This document shows, one piece after another, positions 33,337-41,034 of a stretch of DNA of 64,000 bases; position 1 is the first letter of the stretch, and every line of letters begins with the position of its first letter. A program made the translations under genes and the position numbers. The stretch covers positions 51,733 to 115,732 of the forward strand of contig CACZNH010000004.1 of assembly GCA_902782465.1 (NCBI GenBank), given 5' to 3'. Origin of the DNA: an uncultured Bacteroidales bacterium (GTDB taxonomy: Bacteria; Bacteroidota; Bacteroidia; Bacteroidales; Muribaculaceae). Under the pieces are notes generated by a model, which saw nothing but the letters and a program-made list of their open reading frames with translations, was not told the origin of the DNA and searched no databases.

Positions 33337-33383
33337 AACACGAATATCCATCAATGGCCACGAATGTTCAAAAAAAATTGTTG

Positions 33384-33391
33384 TACCTTTG
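33384..33391 (+). promoter_or_regulatory. Promoter almost abutting the rlmD start
   Basis: TACCTTTG is a consensus -7 element only 9 bp before the ATG at 33401. Since Bacteroidetes promoters start about 5-7 bp after this element, the mRNA should be leaderless or nearly so. A -33 element is not clear. Confidence 0.55.
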
Positions 33392-33400
33392 TGGGCGATT

Positions 33401-34810
33401 ATGAGAAAGAAGAAGAAAGATATTCCGGTAATTGAGGGATTTGAGATTACGGGCGTGGCGGCCGAGGGTAAGAGCCTGGGTCGCTGGAACGACCTGGTGG
33501 TGTTTGTGCCGTTTGGCGCGCCTGGCGATGTGATTGACCTGAAGATTGACCGCAAGAAGCACAGTTTTGCCGAAGGGCATATCGAGCGCCTGGTCAAACC
33601 CAGTGAGTTGCGCGTGGAGCCGATGTGCGAACATTTCGGGCTGTGCGGCGGCTGCAAGTGGCAGCATCTGCCCTACGAGTACCAGCTACAGTGCAAGCAG
33701 CAGCAGGTTGTTGACGCGATGGAGCGTATCGCCAAGGTGCCGATTCCTGCCATCAACCCTATTCTGGGCTCGGCGGCGACGACGCACTACCGCAATAAGC
33801 TGGAATTCACTTTCTCCAACAAGTGCTGGCTCACCCGCGAGCAGCTGGACAGCGGTGCCGAGTTCCCCGACCGCAATGCTGCGGGCTTCCACATCCCTGG
33901 CGCCTTTGACAAGGTGCTGGACATCAAGCGCTGCTGGCTGCAGGACGACATCAGCAACGAGATGCGCCTGTTCATCCGCAACCTGTGCGTGGAGAAGGGT
34001 TATTCCTTCTATGACATCCGCGGGCAGCAGGGCTTTATCCGCATGACCATGACGCGCACAGCCAGTACGGGCGAGGTGATGGAGGTCATCGTGTTCGGTC
34101 AGGACGACAAGGCGGCCATCGAGGACGTGATGAGCGCCGTGCGAGACCGCTTCCCACAGATTACCTCGCTGCTCTACGTCGTCAACCTCAAGGTCAACGA
34201 CTCGCTTGCCGACCAGGAGTTCATCACCTACAGCGGACGAGACTACATCGAGGAGGAAATGGAGGGTCTGCGCTTCCGCGTGGGTCCCAAGTCGTTCTAC
34301 CAGACCAATTCCCGCCAGGCCTACGAATTATATAAGGTGGCACGCCGCATGGCTGCCCTCACGGGAGATGAACTGGTCTATGACCTGTACACCGGCACGG
34401 GCACCATCGCCAACTTTGTGGCTCGCCAGGCCCGTCAGGTCATCGGCATCGAGTATGTCCCCGAGGCCATCGAGGACGCCAAATTGAATTCCCGCGTCAA
34501 CGGCATTGAGAACACCCTGTTCTATGCCGGCGATATGAAGGACGTGCTCACCGACGACTTCATTGCCGAGCACGGACGCCCCGAGGTGATGATTATCGAT
34601 CCCCCGCGTGCCGGTATGCATGAGGACGTTGTCAAGGTTATCCTCAACGCTGAGCCGCAGCGACTTGTGTATGTGAGCTGCAACCCCGCGACCCAGGCGC
34701 GTGACATTGCCATGCTCGACGAGAAATACCGCGTTGTGGAAATCCAACCCGTGGACATGTTCCCCCACACCCACCACGTCGAGAACGTTACCCTGCTGGA
34801 GAGACGTTAA
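33401..34810 (+). CDS. rlmD: 23S rRNA (uracil-C5)-methyltransferase RlmD family
   Basis: A 469-residue SAM-dependent methyltransferase predicted to make m5U in 23S rRNA. An N-terminal TRAM domain (about 8-65) is followed by the iron-sulfur cluster cysteines (CEHFGLCGGCKWQHL), a methyltransferase domain with YDLYTGTGTIANFVA, the DPPRAG motif and the catalytic cysteine in YVSCNPATQARD. In Bacteroidetes such proteins may serve either RlmD or TrmA-like roles; the cluster motif favours the RlmD/RlmC group. The ATG at 33401 was chosen because it is the first after the promoter. Confidence 0.92.
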   Translation: MRKKKKDIPVIEGFEITGVAAEGKSLGRWNDLVVFVPFGAPGDVIDLKIDRKKHSFAEGHIERLVKPSELRVEPMCEHFGLCGGCKWQHLPYEYQLQCKQQQVVDAMERIAKVPIPAINPILGSAATTHYRNKLEFTFSNKCWLTREQLDSGAEFPDRNAAGFHIPGAFDKVLDIKRCWLQDDISNEMRLFIRNLCVEKGYSFYDIRGQQGFIRMTMTRTASTGEVMEVIVFGQDDKAAIEDVMSAVRDRFPQITSLLYVVNLKVNDSLADQEFITYSGRDYIEEEMEGLRFRVGPKSFYQTNSRQAYELYKVARRMAALTGDELVYDLYTGTGTIANFVARQARQVIGIEYVPEAIEDAKLNSRVNGIENTLFYAGDMKDVLTDDFIAEHGRPEVMIIDPPRAGMHEDVVKVILNAEPQRLVYVSCNPATQARDIAMLDEKYRVVEIQPVDMFPHTHHVENVTLLERR

Positions 34811-34861
34811 GCAAGTAAACTTGCTTGACTGTGTATGGTGGATTTGCGGGCGGCAGCCCGC
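34811..34861. repeat. Two small palindromes after rlmD
   Basis: AAGCAAGTAAACTTGCTT overlaps the rlmD stop (34809-34826) and GCGGGCGGCAGCCCGC lies at 34846-34861. With the larger hairpin at 34879-34912 they make three consecutive stems; no T-run follows the first two. Confidence 0.6.
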
Positions 34862-34878
34862 GTGTATGGAATAGAATA

Positions 34879-34912
34879 GAGGGTGTGGCACCTTTTGTCG
34901 TGCCACACCCTC
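34879..34912. terminator. 13-bp perfect hairpin between convergent units
   Basis: GAGGGTGTGGCAC pairs perfectly with GTGCCACACCCTC around an 8-base loop. On the minus strand it is followed by TATTCTATT. It can end the putative small minus-strand transcript and probably also the rlmD transcript. Confidence 0.75.
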
Positions 34913-34946
34913 GTATATCGTAGTCGGGTTGTATAGGTCAGATGCC

Positions 34947-35006
34947 TTAGAGCAGGCTGATGATTGTCGTGACAATCAGTGTTGCGAAAGCGATGATAGC
35001 GAACAT
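34947..35006 (-). CDS. Putative 19-residue hydrophobic peptide
   Basis: On the minus strand a short open frame encodes MFAIIAFATLIVTTIISLL, a single possible membrane helix with no charged residue. A near-consensus -7 element (GATATTTG, 35069-35076 minus) lies about 63 bp upstream of the start and a strong hairpin ends 34 bp after the stop, so a transcript of about 180 nt is plausible. An in-frame start ten codons earlier (35036) would add MILTLLKLTT and also stay hydrophobic. It could equally be a small noncoding RNA; coding potential is not proven. Confidence 0.35.
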   Translation of the reverse strand: MFAIIAFATLIVTTIISLL

Positions 35007-35182
35007 AGTTGTAAGTTTTAAAAGTGTTAATATCATTTGCCGTAGCTGGCGTTTTGTTAATATATCTGCAAATATCATGCCGAAGACCGTAATTTCATCG
35101 ATAAAATGCCCGAAAATGTAATTTTTTCGCAAAAATTGTCCAAAATTTTTACACTTTTTTGCTTTTTGGGCTTTTGGGATGC

Positions 35183-35857
35183 TTACAGGGTGGTTTTTTC
35201 GACGAGGAAGCCGTCAATCATGTTGACGGTGCGCTGGGCGTAGTTAGCATCGCGCTGGGAGTGCGTCACCATGACGATGGTGGTTCCTTCGTCATTGAGT
35301 TCGGTGAGCAGTTCCATGACTTCCTTGCCGTTCTTGGAGTCAAGATTGCCTGTCGGCTCATCGGCGAGGATAAGCGTCGGTTCGCATACCACGGCACGGG
35401 CGATAGCCACACGTTGCTGCTGGCCGCCCGACAGCTGGTTTGGGAAATGCTTGGCGCGGTGCGAGATGTTCATGCGACGCAGAATCTTGGAGACCCTCTC
35501 TTTGCGTTCAGCTTCAGGCATCCCCATATACTTGAGCGGCAGTTCCACATTCTGCTCAACGGTGAACTCGTCGATGAGGTTGAAACTCTGGAACACAAAG
35601 CCGATGCGTCCCTTGCGCAAAGCCGTGCGTTGGCTCTCCTTGAGGTGCGCCACCTCGACACCGTCGAGCAGGTAGTTGCCCTCGCTGGGGTTGTCGAGCA
35701 GTCCCAGGATATTGAGCAGCGTAGTCTTGCCGCATCCCGACGGTCCCATGATGGCGACGAACTCGCCATCGTCCACCTCCATGTTGATGCCGCCCAACGC
35801 GATGGTATAGACATCGCCGTAATGGTACACTTTCTTTAAGTTGCTGACCTGAATCAT
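35183..35857 (-). CDS. ABC transporter ATP-binding protein (LolD/MacB type)
   Basis: A 224-residue ATPase with Walker [11 protein letters not shown]-loop FVFQSFNL, signature [14 protein letters not shown], Walker [14 protein letters not shown] and the switch histidine in VMVTHSQ. It belongs to the group that works with FtsX/MacB-type permeases to move lipoproteins, peptides or drugs across the envelope. Its partner permease is encoded upstream on the same strand. The start codon lies directly against heptamer array 6. Confidence 0.95.
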   Translation of the reverse strand: MIQVSNLKKVYHYGDVYTIALGGINMEVDDGEFVAIMGPSGCGKTTLLNILGLLDNPSEGNYLLDGVEVAHLKESQRTALRKGRIGFVFQSFNLIDEFTVEQNVELPLKYMGMPEAERKERVSKILRRMNISHRAKHFPNQLSGGQQQRVAIARAVVCEPTLILADEPTGNLDSKNGKEVMELLTELNDEGTTIVMVTHSQRDANYAQRTVNMIDGFLVEKTTL

Positions 35858-35893
35858 ATTTTAGTTTTAAGTTTTTAGTTTTAAGTTGTAAGT
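35858..35893 (-). repeat. Heptamer array 6 (TTTTAAG/TTTTTAG)
   Basis: On the plus strand: TTTTAG, TTTTAAG, TTTTTAG, TTTTAAG, TTGTAAG. On the coding strand it reads CTTAAAA/CTAAAAA and ends one A/T triplet from the ATG of the ABC ATPase gene. Confidence 0.9.
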
Positions 35894-35938
35894 ATGGTTA
35901 CTTTCGCCTGATTAACCATACACAGCGCTGCGGGTGCT

Positions 35939-38392
35939 TTACTCCGTCTTGATGCTGTTGACGGGGTTCTCACGTGCGGTTCGCCAGCTCTGCAGCAGTA
36001 TGGTCGTCATCACGATGCCTCCAACAATCGCCAGCGCCAGAGGGAAAATCCACCAGAGGATAGTCGTGTGCTCTGAGAAGTAGGCAAGTGTTTGCCGTCC
36101 ACAGAAGATGGCAACGGGCACCGCAAGGGCAAAGCTGAGAAGGATGAGCGGGATATATTGCCTGCAGAGCATTAAGACGACCTCGCCAGTTGTGGCGCCT
36201 GCAATCTTGCGGATGCCGATTTCCTTGCGCCGGTATTCGCTCTCAAAGAGGGTCAGGCAGAATACCCCGATCAAGGTGATAAACGTGCAGACAAGACTAA
36301 GGATGAAAATCCACATGAAGAATCGCAGCTCATCCTCATAGGACTCGTTGAGCTTTTTGTCAAAGGGCATCAATGGTTGGGCTTCTTTGCCGAAGTGTTT
36401 GGTGAGGATGGCATCGGTGCTGCCGTTAACCGCCTTGACGTCAGCCTCTTTGTCTAAGCTCATGTGGAGATTGTATCGGTTGCTATGTGTCTCACAAATG
36501 AGAGCGTAAGGCCGATTGCTTTCGATTCTGGTGGTGTTATAGCGGATGTTGTCGCAGAAGCCGACAACGGTCAGGCTGTCCTGGCCTGATGCCGGTGGAA
36601 TTCTCATGCCGATTTTCATCCATTTCCACTCCTGCTTTGCCGCCAGGTTGAGGATAACCGCTGCCGTGTCGGTGGGAAGGAAATCGCGCCCATCAACGAT
36701 GCCGATACCCATGGTCCGCAAAAAAGCGGTGTCAACATAGGAATAATCAAAACTGATGCTGTGTCGCTGTGTCTCGATGAGTTGCGAGACGTGAAAATCA
36801 GACAGTCCCAACGAGCCGTCAGAGAAGGATGCGCCCATGACACCGGGGATGGCCATCAATTCCTTGTACAGTTCCTGCTTCACGCTGTCTCGGGCAGTGA
36901 TGGGCACCGTTGACATGAACACCTGGTTCTTGTTGTAACGGTAATCGGAATGGAAAATATAGTTTCTCTCCTGTATCAGTATGCCCAGATAGATGACCAT
37001 AATGAAGGAAATGAGCAGTTGGAACGTGATTAATGCCTTGCGCAGTTTGTGACCCTGGGGAGTGATACCGAAATTGCCCTTGAGTGCCATTGCGGGAACA
37101 AACGAGGTGATAAAGGTTGCGGGGTACAAGCCCACCAAGAAACCCACCACTCCTGCCAGGATGAGCATGCTGATGGACAGCAGCCAATGCTTGAACGGTG
37201 AGAGGCTGCCGTCAACCAGTTGGTCTATGGTTGGATGGTGGGATAACGCACCGCATATTGCCAGCGCCAGCAAGCAGGCAATGATTGCCGTGATGATGCA
37301 TTCGGCAATGATGCCCCGTTGCAGTGACCGACGTGACGCGCCCAATATCAGGCGGGTGTTGATGCCCCTGATGCGCATAGGGCTTTCGGCAAGGTTGAAA
37401 TTCAGGAAATGAATGGCAGCGATGATGACGAGCAACAGGCAAGCCAGCTCCAGAATGAAGAGCATGGGTTTGAAGCCATGATCGCTGGAATTGAGGGACT
37501 TGGTTTCAAAGTAGCTGTCTCTGAGCGGTGTGAGCCTGATGTGCATATCGTTGATGGCTTGCTGGAGCATGGGCACCGACATCTCGGCTTTCTCGACATA
37601 TTTTTCCCAACCTTCTTTTTCCATCAGGCCATAGATGGCTTGTTTCATGCGCTGGTTGAGCGCTTCTATCTCACTGACGGGCTGCTTGAACTTAATGATG
37701 CATTTGAACGAAGGGTTAAGATTGTACTTGTAGTAGCCCTTCTGGCTGTCATGCATGATTTCGTAGATGCAGTTGCGCAACTCGCTGTTTTTAGGGAAAT
37801 CCTCATAGACTCCGCGTATTTTCCAAGGGTAATTGCCATCAAGAAAAATTGCTGTCATGGTTTGCCCTGCCACATAGGTTGAGTCGAAATAGTCGATGGC
37901 AATGCTTGCAGGGATGATGACGCCGGGCCGGTCGGAATAGGAATCTTCTTCGTTCCACTGGATTCTTCCGCTTAACGCCCTGCTGGTGAGCGTGCTGACG
38001 GCGGTCTCGTTACACAAGCTCTCGCATGTGAACTTGATAGTATCGCCGTCCTTAGTCAGGAAAGGTTGCTCGTAGTAACGTGCATAGACAGGGTCATCAT
38101 TGTTGCGAAACATCAGGGAATAGGATTCCACTGCGGGCATGCTGTCCAGCACCTCGGCAATCGGATAGAAGATTTTGTCACTGTACAGCCCGTTATTGTT
38201 CAGAAAGTCCGTGTCCAACCGGTAGAGCCGTTTGCAGTCTTCGATGCCATGGTTGTAGGTGTCCTGATAGATGATTTGAGTCATCATCAGATAGCAGGCG
38301 GCAAAAGCCACAACCAGCCCCAACAGGTTGAAGGCGGTGGCCAGCTTGAAGCGGCGGGCAATGTAGATGATATTCTTAATCGGCTCAATCAT
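35939..38392 (-). CDS. FtsX-like ABC transporter permease
   Basis: An 817-residue permease with the duplicated MacB plan: a TM helix near residues 18-40 (FNLLGLVVAFAACYLMM), a large periplasmic MacB_PCD-like domain, three helices around 310-430, a further TM (about 455-475), a second periplasmic domain and three C-terminal helices ending with the GIRKIAGATTGEVVLMLCRQY coupling region. This double-FtsX form is common in Bacteroidetes, often in several paralogues; the substrate is unknown. It precedes its ATPase by about 80 bp. No clear -7 element is seen upstream on the minus strand. Confidence 0.9.
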   Translation of the reverse strand: MIEPIKNIIYIARRFKLATAFNLLGLVVAFAACYLMMTQIIYQDTYNHGIEDCKRLYRLDTDFLNNNGLYSDKIFYPIAEVLDSMPAVESYSLMFRNNDDPVYARYYEQPFLTKDGDTIKFTCESLCNETAVSTLTSRALSGRIQWNEEDSYSDRPGVIIPASIAIDYFDSTYVAGQTMTAIFLDGNYPWKIRGVYEDFPKNSELRNCIYEIMHDSQKGYYKYNLNPSFKCIIKFKQPVSEIEALNQRMKQAIYGLMEKEGWEKYVEKAEMSVPMLQQAINDMHIRLTPLRDSYFETKSLNSSDHGFKPMLFILELACLLLVIIAAIHFLNFNLAESPMRIRGINTRLILGASRRSLQRGIIAECIITAIIACLLALAICGALSHHPTIDQLVDGSLSPFKHWLLSISMLILAGVVGFLVGLYPATFITSFVPAMALKGNFGITPQGHKLRKALITFQLLISFIMVIYLGILIQERNYIFHSDYRYNKNQVFMSTVPITARDSVKQELYKELMAIPGVMGASFSDGSLGLSDFHVSQLIETQRHSISFDYSYVDTAFLRTMGIGIVDGRDFLPTDTAAVILNLAAKQEWKWMKIGMRIPPASGQDSLTVVGFCDNIRYNTTRIESNRPYALICETHSNRYNLHMSLDKEADVKAVNGSTDAILTKHFGKEAQPLMPFDKKLNESYEDELRFFMWIFILSLVCTFITLIGVFCLTLFESEYRRKEIGIRKIAGATTGEVVLMLCRQYIPLILLSFALAVPVAIFCGRQTLAYFSEHTTILWWIFPLALAIVGGIVMTTILLQSWRTARENPVNSIKTE

Positions 38393-38580
38393 GGAGGGCA
38401 GTGAGGTAATTTACCTTATACTAATATAATTATAACGTCTATAGAGGCGATGTTATTGTGCATACAATGGCCGTGGGGGGAGCCTATACAATTGCTACCC
38501 AACAGAGTGTGGAAACAGATGCAGTGACTGTTAATAATAGTAAAAAATATATAAAATCACCTAATATTATGGACTGCATT

Positions 38581-38612
38581 TTTTGCAATCTTTATTTAAT
38601 GAGTATTTTTGT
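38581..38612 (+). promoter_or_regulatory. Promoter of the 38687 gene
   Basis: TTTTG (38581-38585) and TATTTTTG (38604-38611), 18 bp apart. Confidence 0.72.
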
Positions 38613-38686
38613 AAGCGATAAACTGTGTGTTTACTCTGCAATAAGAGTAGCCATTGTAAATAATTAAAATCTAAACATTTGCGATT

Positions 38687-39112
38687 ATGAAGAAAATTTT
38701 GTTATTGATGATGTTCTGTTTAGGCATGGGTTTGTCCGTGGCGGCAAGTCCGGCCCAGGCGTGTGATGATGACAACGCTGGCGATGGCAGTAAGATGACG
38801 AAAGTCACTCATCCTACAGGCTGTAAGGTTCTTTCTATTCGTTTTAATCGTGACAGTCTGTCAATCCAGGTAAAGAAACGGAAATTCAGTTATACTAAAC
38901 AGAATGAACCTGTGAACGGGCGACCTGACATGAGTAGAAAGAATTCACAAAGTTTAAAGTTCGCAAAGGCCGTGGTGGGGGATGTCCAGATTAAAGATGA
39001 TCCAGTTCTCCCTCCCGGAACGGGACGTCCCAATGGCGGCGTTGATGTTGGTGTCCGTGAATCCTTGAACAAAACCGGTAAAGGTCTCGACCTAAAGCAA
39101 CCATCATTCTGA
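38687..39112 (+). CDS. Small secreted protein of unknown function
   Basis: A 141-residue protein with a signal peptide to about residue 25 (...SPAQA) followed by CDDDNAGDG; the cysteine after the cleavage site does not sit in a good lipobox. The mature part is basic and lysine-rich in its middle (VKKRKFSYTKQ) and ends with a proline/glycine-rich tail (DDPVLPPGTGRPNGGVDVGV). No family was recognised. It is a single-gene unit with its own promoter and terminator. It may be a small envelope or exported peptide precursor, but no processing site is evident. Confidence 0.65.
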   Translation: MKKILLLMMFCLGMGLSVAASPAQACDDDNAGDGSKMTKVTHPTGCKVLSIRFNRDSLSIQVKKRKFSYTKQNEPVNGRPDMSRKNSQSLKFAKAVVGDVQIKDDPVLPPGTGRPNGGVDVGVRESLNKTGKGLDLKQPSF

Positions 39113-39144
39113 ACGTTATATCCTCCAGGGGTAATTAAAGCATT

Positions 39145-39174
39145 AAGGCACGCGCCTCGCGGCGTGTGCCTTTT
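39145..39174 (+). terminator. Terminator after the small secreted protein
   Basis: AAGGCACGCGCC pairs with GGCGTGTGCC (one G-T wobble), then TTTT. Confidence 0.8.
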
Positions 39175-39519
39175 GAGTCAAATTAGTGGGTATTTTAGAC
39201 TCTTTGCTTTTGTGTGTGATTCTTGAGGCTGTATTGCCGTGTAGGGTCGAATCATGTTTAGATTACATAATCATCAGGCATTCAGCCAAATTATTGAAAT
39301 TACATCATCCTTATATTAACATAAATCTATTAAGAACTTATGAAAAAATCATTGTTGTTTTTATCGACGTGATGAGGGGCTTGCCCTTCTTGCTGATGCA
39401 AAGTTACAGTCGTTGGAAACGGGTGTCAAGGATTTGATGGAAGAAAACCATAGATTGTCAAATTTTTTTACACAAAAGTGTCCATTTTTTTGACAGTTTT
39501 TTGTAATTTCGCTGCCACT
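39175..39519 (+). other. Intergenic stretch with an aborted signal-peptide-like start
   Basis: No complete gene is seen. At 39340 an ATG begins MKKSLLFLST and then stops (TGATGA), which looks like the first residues of a signal peptide cut short by a stop; this could be the remnant of a lost exported protein. TAATTTCG at 39504-39511 is a probable -7 element for the response regulator, only 8 bp before its ATG. Confidence 0.4.
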
Positions 39520-40047
39520 ATGCAGAATTACGGAACAATTTTGGTCGTTGATGACAACGAGGCGATACTCACGGCATTGAAGTATTGCCTGGCAGGGACG
39601 TTTGAACGGGTGCTGACCCTCACGTCCCCCGACCGCTTGCTCGCGCAGTTGGAACAGGAAGAGGTCAACATCATCCTGCTGGACATGAACTTCACACTGG
39701 GCGTGAACAACGGTCAGGACGGGCTGGTGTGGTTGCAGGCCATCCGCAAGCACCATCCCGAAATACCGGTGGTGCTGATTACGGCCTATGCCGACGTGTC
39801 GCTGGCAGTGCGCGGCTTGAAACGCGGAGCCTCGGATTTCATCACCAAGCCCTGGGATAACGACGAACTGGTGCGTAAACTGAAAGACGTGCTGGACGCT
39901 GCCGACGATTTGGCGACACTTGACGAGGTGGAGGCCGAACATATCCGCCGCGCCCTTGACCGCTGCCACGGTAACCTGACCAAGGCCGCTGAGATGTTGG
40001 GCATTTCTCGTCAGACCCTGTATAACAAAATGAAGCATCTGCAATGA
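39520..40047 (+). CDS. Response regulator with receiver and Fis-type HTH, no AAA+ domain
   Basis: A 175-residue regulator. The receiver domain (about 5-125) has the acidic pocket DDNE, phosphoacceptor Asp55 in IILLDMNF, the conserved Thr in LITAYAD and Lys in FITKPW. A short linker leads directly to a Fis-like helix-turn-helix (GNLTKAAEMLGISRQTLYNKMKHL). NtrC-family regulators have a sigma-54 AAA+ domain between these parts; it is missing, giving the RegA/ActR plan. The ATG chosen lies just after a -7 element. It overlaps the kinase gene by 4 bp. Confidence 0.9.
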   Translation: MQNYGTILVVDDNEAILTALKYCLAGTFERVLTLTSPDRLLAQLEQEEVNIILLDMNFTLGVNNGQDGLVWLQAIRKHHPEIPVVLITAYADVSLAVRGLKRGASDFITKPWDNDELVRKLKDVLDAADDLATLDEVEAEHIRRALDRCHGNLTKAAEMLGISRQTLYNKMKHLQ

Positions 40048-40913
40048 GTTCTGCAGCCTGGATAACCGTCATCCTGTTGATTGTGCTGATGGTGCTGTTG
40101 TGGTTCTGGCGCCACCAGGTGATGCTCTCGCGTCGCGCCCATCTGATGGAAGAGGCCATCAGGAACCGTGACCTGTCGTTTCGCTTGCCGACGAACCACA
40201 TGTTCAGCGGCGAACGTGCCCTGCAGGAATCGTTGAACCGCTTGGGCGAGCACGTGCGCGAGCAGGTCAATCTGGGTGAGGTGGAGTCGTGGGAGAAGCT
40301 GACCCGCGTGCTGACGCATGAAATCATGAATGCCACAGCCCCTATTGCCAGCATCAGCCAGTCGCTGCTGCACAATCCCGCTGTGAAAGGCAGCGACATG
40401 GAGGAGGGCATCCTTGCCATCCATAACACCGTGCAGCACCTCAACTCGTTTGTGGACAGTTACCGCAAGTATTCCGAACTGCAGAAACCCGTCGCCCTTC
40501 CTGTCAATCTCACATCGGTTATCAATGATGTCCAGCAGCTCTATTCCGAGATGGCATGGCGCAATTCACTTGCCGAGGAAACCATCGTCAAGACCGACCC
40601 TAACCTGTTGAGGCAGATTCTGATAAACCTTATTAAGAATGCCGTGGAAGCCGGTTCACGGACCATCGGCGTGGAATGCAAGCGCAGCCCCGAGGGCAGG
40701 GTGGCCCTGTACGTCAGCAACGACGGCGAACCGATACCTGTCGATGCGCGCACCTCGATTTTCATTCCTTTTTTCACCACCAAACGTTCAGGCAGCGGAA
40801 TAGGTCTTTCGCTCAGCCGTCGCCTGCTCACCCTGCAGGGTGGCATGATGTCGCTGCTGGATGAGCCGCTGGCGGGCTTCCACACCACCTTCCTGCTTGA
40901 ATTTCCCGTGTAA
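40044..40913 (+). CDS. Compact sensor histidine kinase
   Basis: A 289-residue kinase with one N-terminal TM helix (about 5-22), a HAMP-less linker, the phosphorylated histidine in VLTHEIMNATAPI (His92) and a complete HATPase domain (N-box LINLIKNAVEAG, ATP lid FFTTKRSGSGIGLSLSRRLL). It has no periplasmic sensor domain, so the signal must be sensed in the membrane, cytoplasm or through a partner. Translationally coupled to its response regulator by an ATGA-type overlap. Confidence 0.92.
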   Translation: MSSAAWITVILLIVLMVLLWFWRHQVMLSRRAHLMEEAIRNRDLSFRLPTNHMFSGERALQESLNRLGEHVREQVNLGEVESWEKLTRVLTHEIMNATAPIASISQSLLHNPAVKGSDMEEGILAIHNTVQHLNSFVDSYRKYSELQKPVALPVNLTSVINDVQQLYSEMAWRNSLAEETIVKTDPNLLRQILINLIKNAVEAGSRTIGVECKRSPEGRVALYVSNDGEPIPVDARTSIFIPFFTTKRSGSGIGLSLSRRLLTLQGGMMSLLDEPLAGFHTTFLLEFPV

Positions 40914-40914
40914 T

Positions 40915-40980
40915 ACCCATTTTTCACTCTAATAGGCACCCACATTAGGGGTGTTAATAAGTATTGGTGTGAAAATGGGT
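40915..40980 (+). promoter_or_regulatory. Nested palindrome between kinase and transglutaminase genes
   Basis: ACCCATTTTTCAC (40915-40927) pairs with GTGTGAAAATGGGT (40967-40980) with one bulge, and CACCC/GGGTG (40937-40941, 40949-40953) lies inside. The right arm ends against the promoter of the 41035 gene (TAATTTTG at 41001-41008), so it could be an operator for the adjacent Fis-type regulator or a terminator for the kinase gene. Confidence 0.55.
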
Positions 40981-40981
40981 G

Positions 40982-41009
40982 TTTTGTCGAAATAATTGTG
41001 TAATTTTGC
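40982..41009 (+). promoter_or_regulatory. Promoter of the transglutaminase gene
   Basis: TAATTTTG at 41001-41008 with TTTTG at 40982-40986 upstream; spacing is somewhat short. Confidence 0.6.
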
Positions 41010-41034
41010 TTGTTAAAATCAAAGCCTAGGTATA

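Noticed and set aside
38458-38667. Short open frame upstream of the small secreted protein
   Set aside because: It spans the promoter of 38687, has no coding-like composition and no recognisable product.
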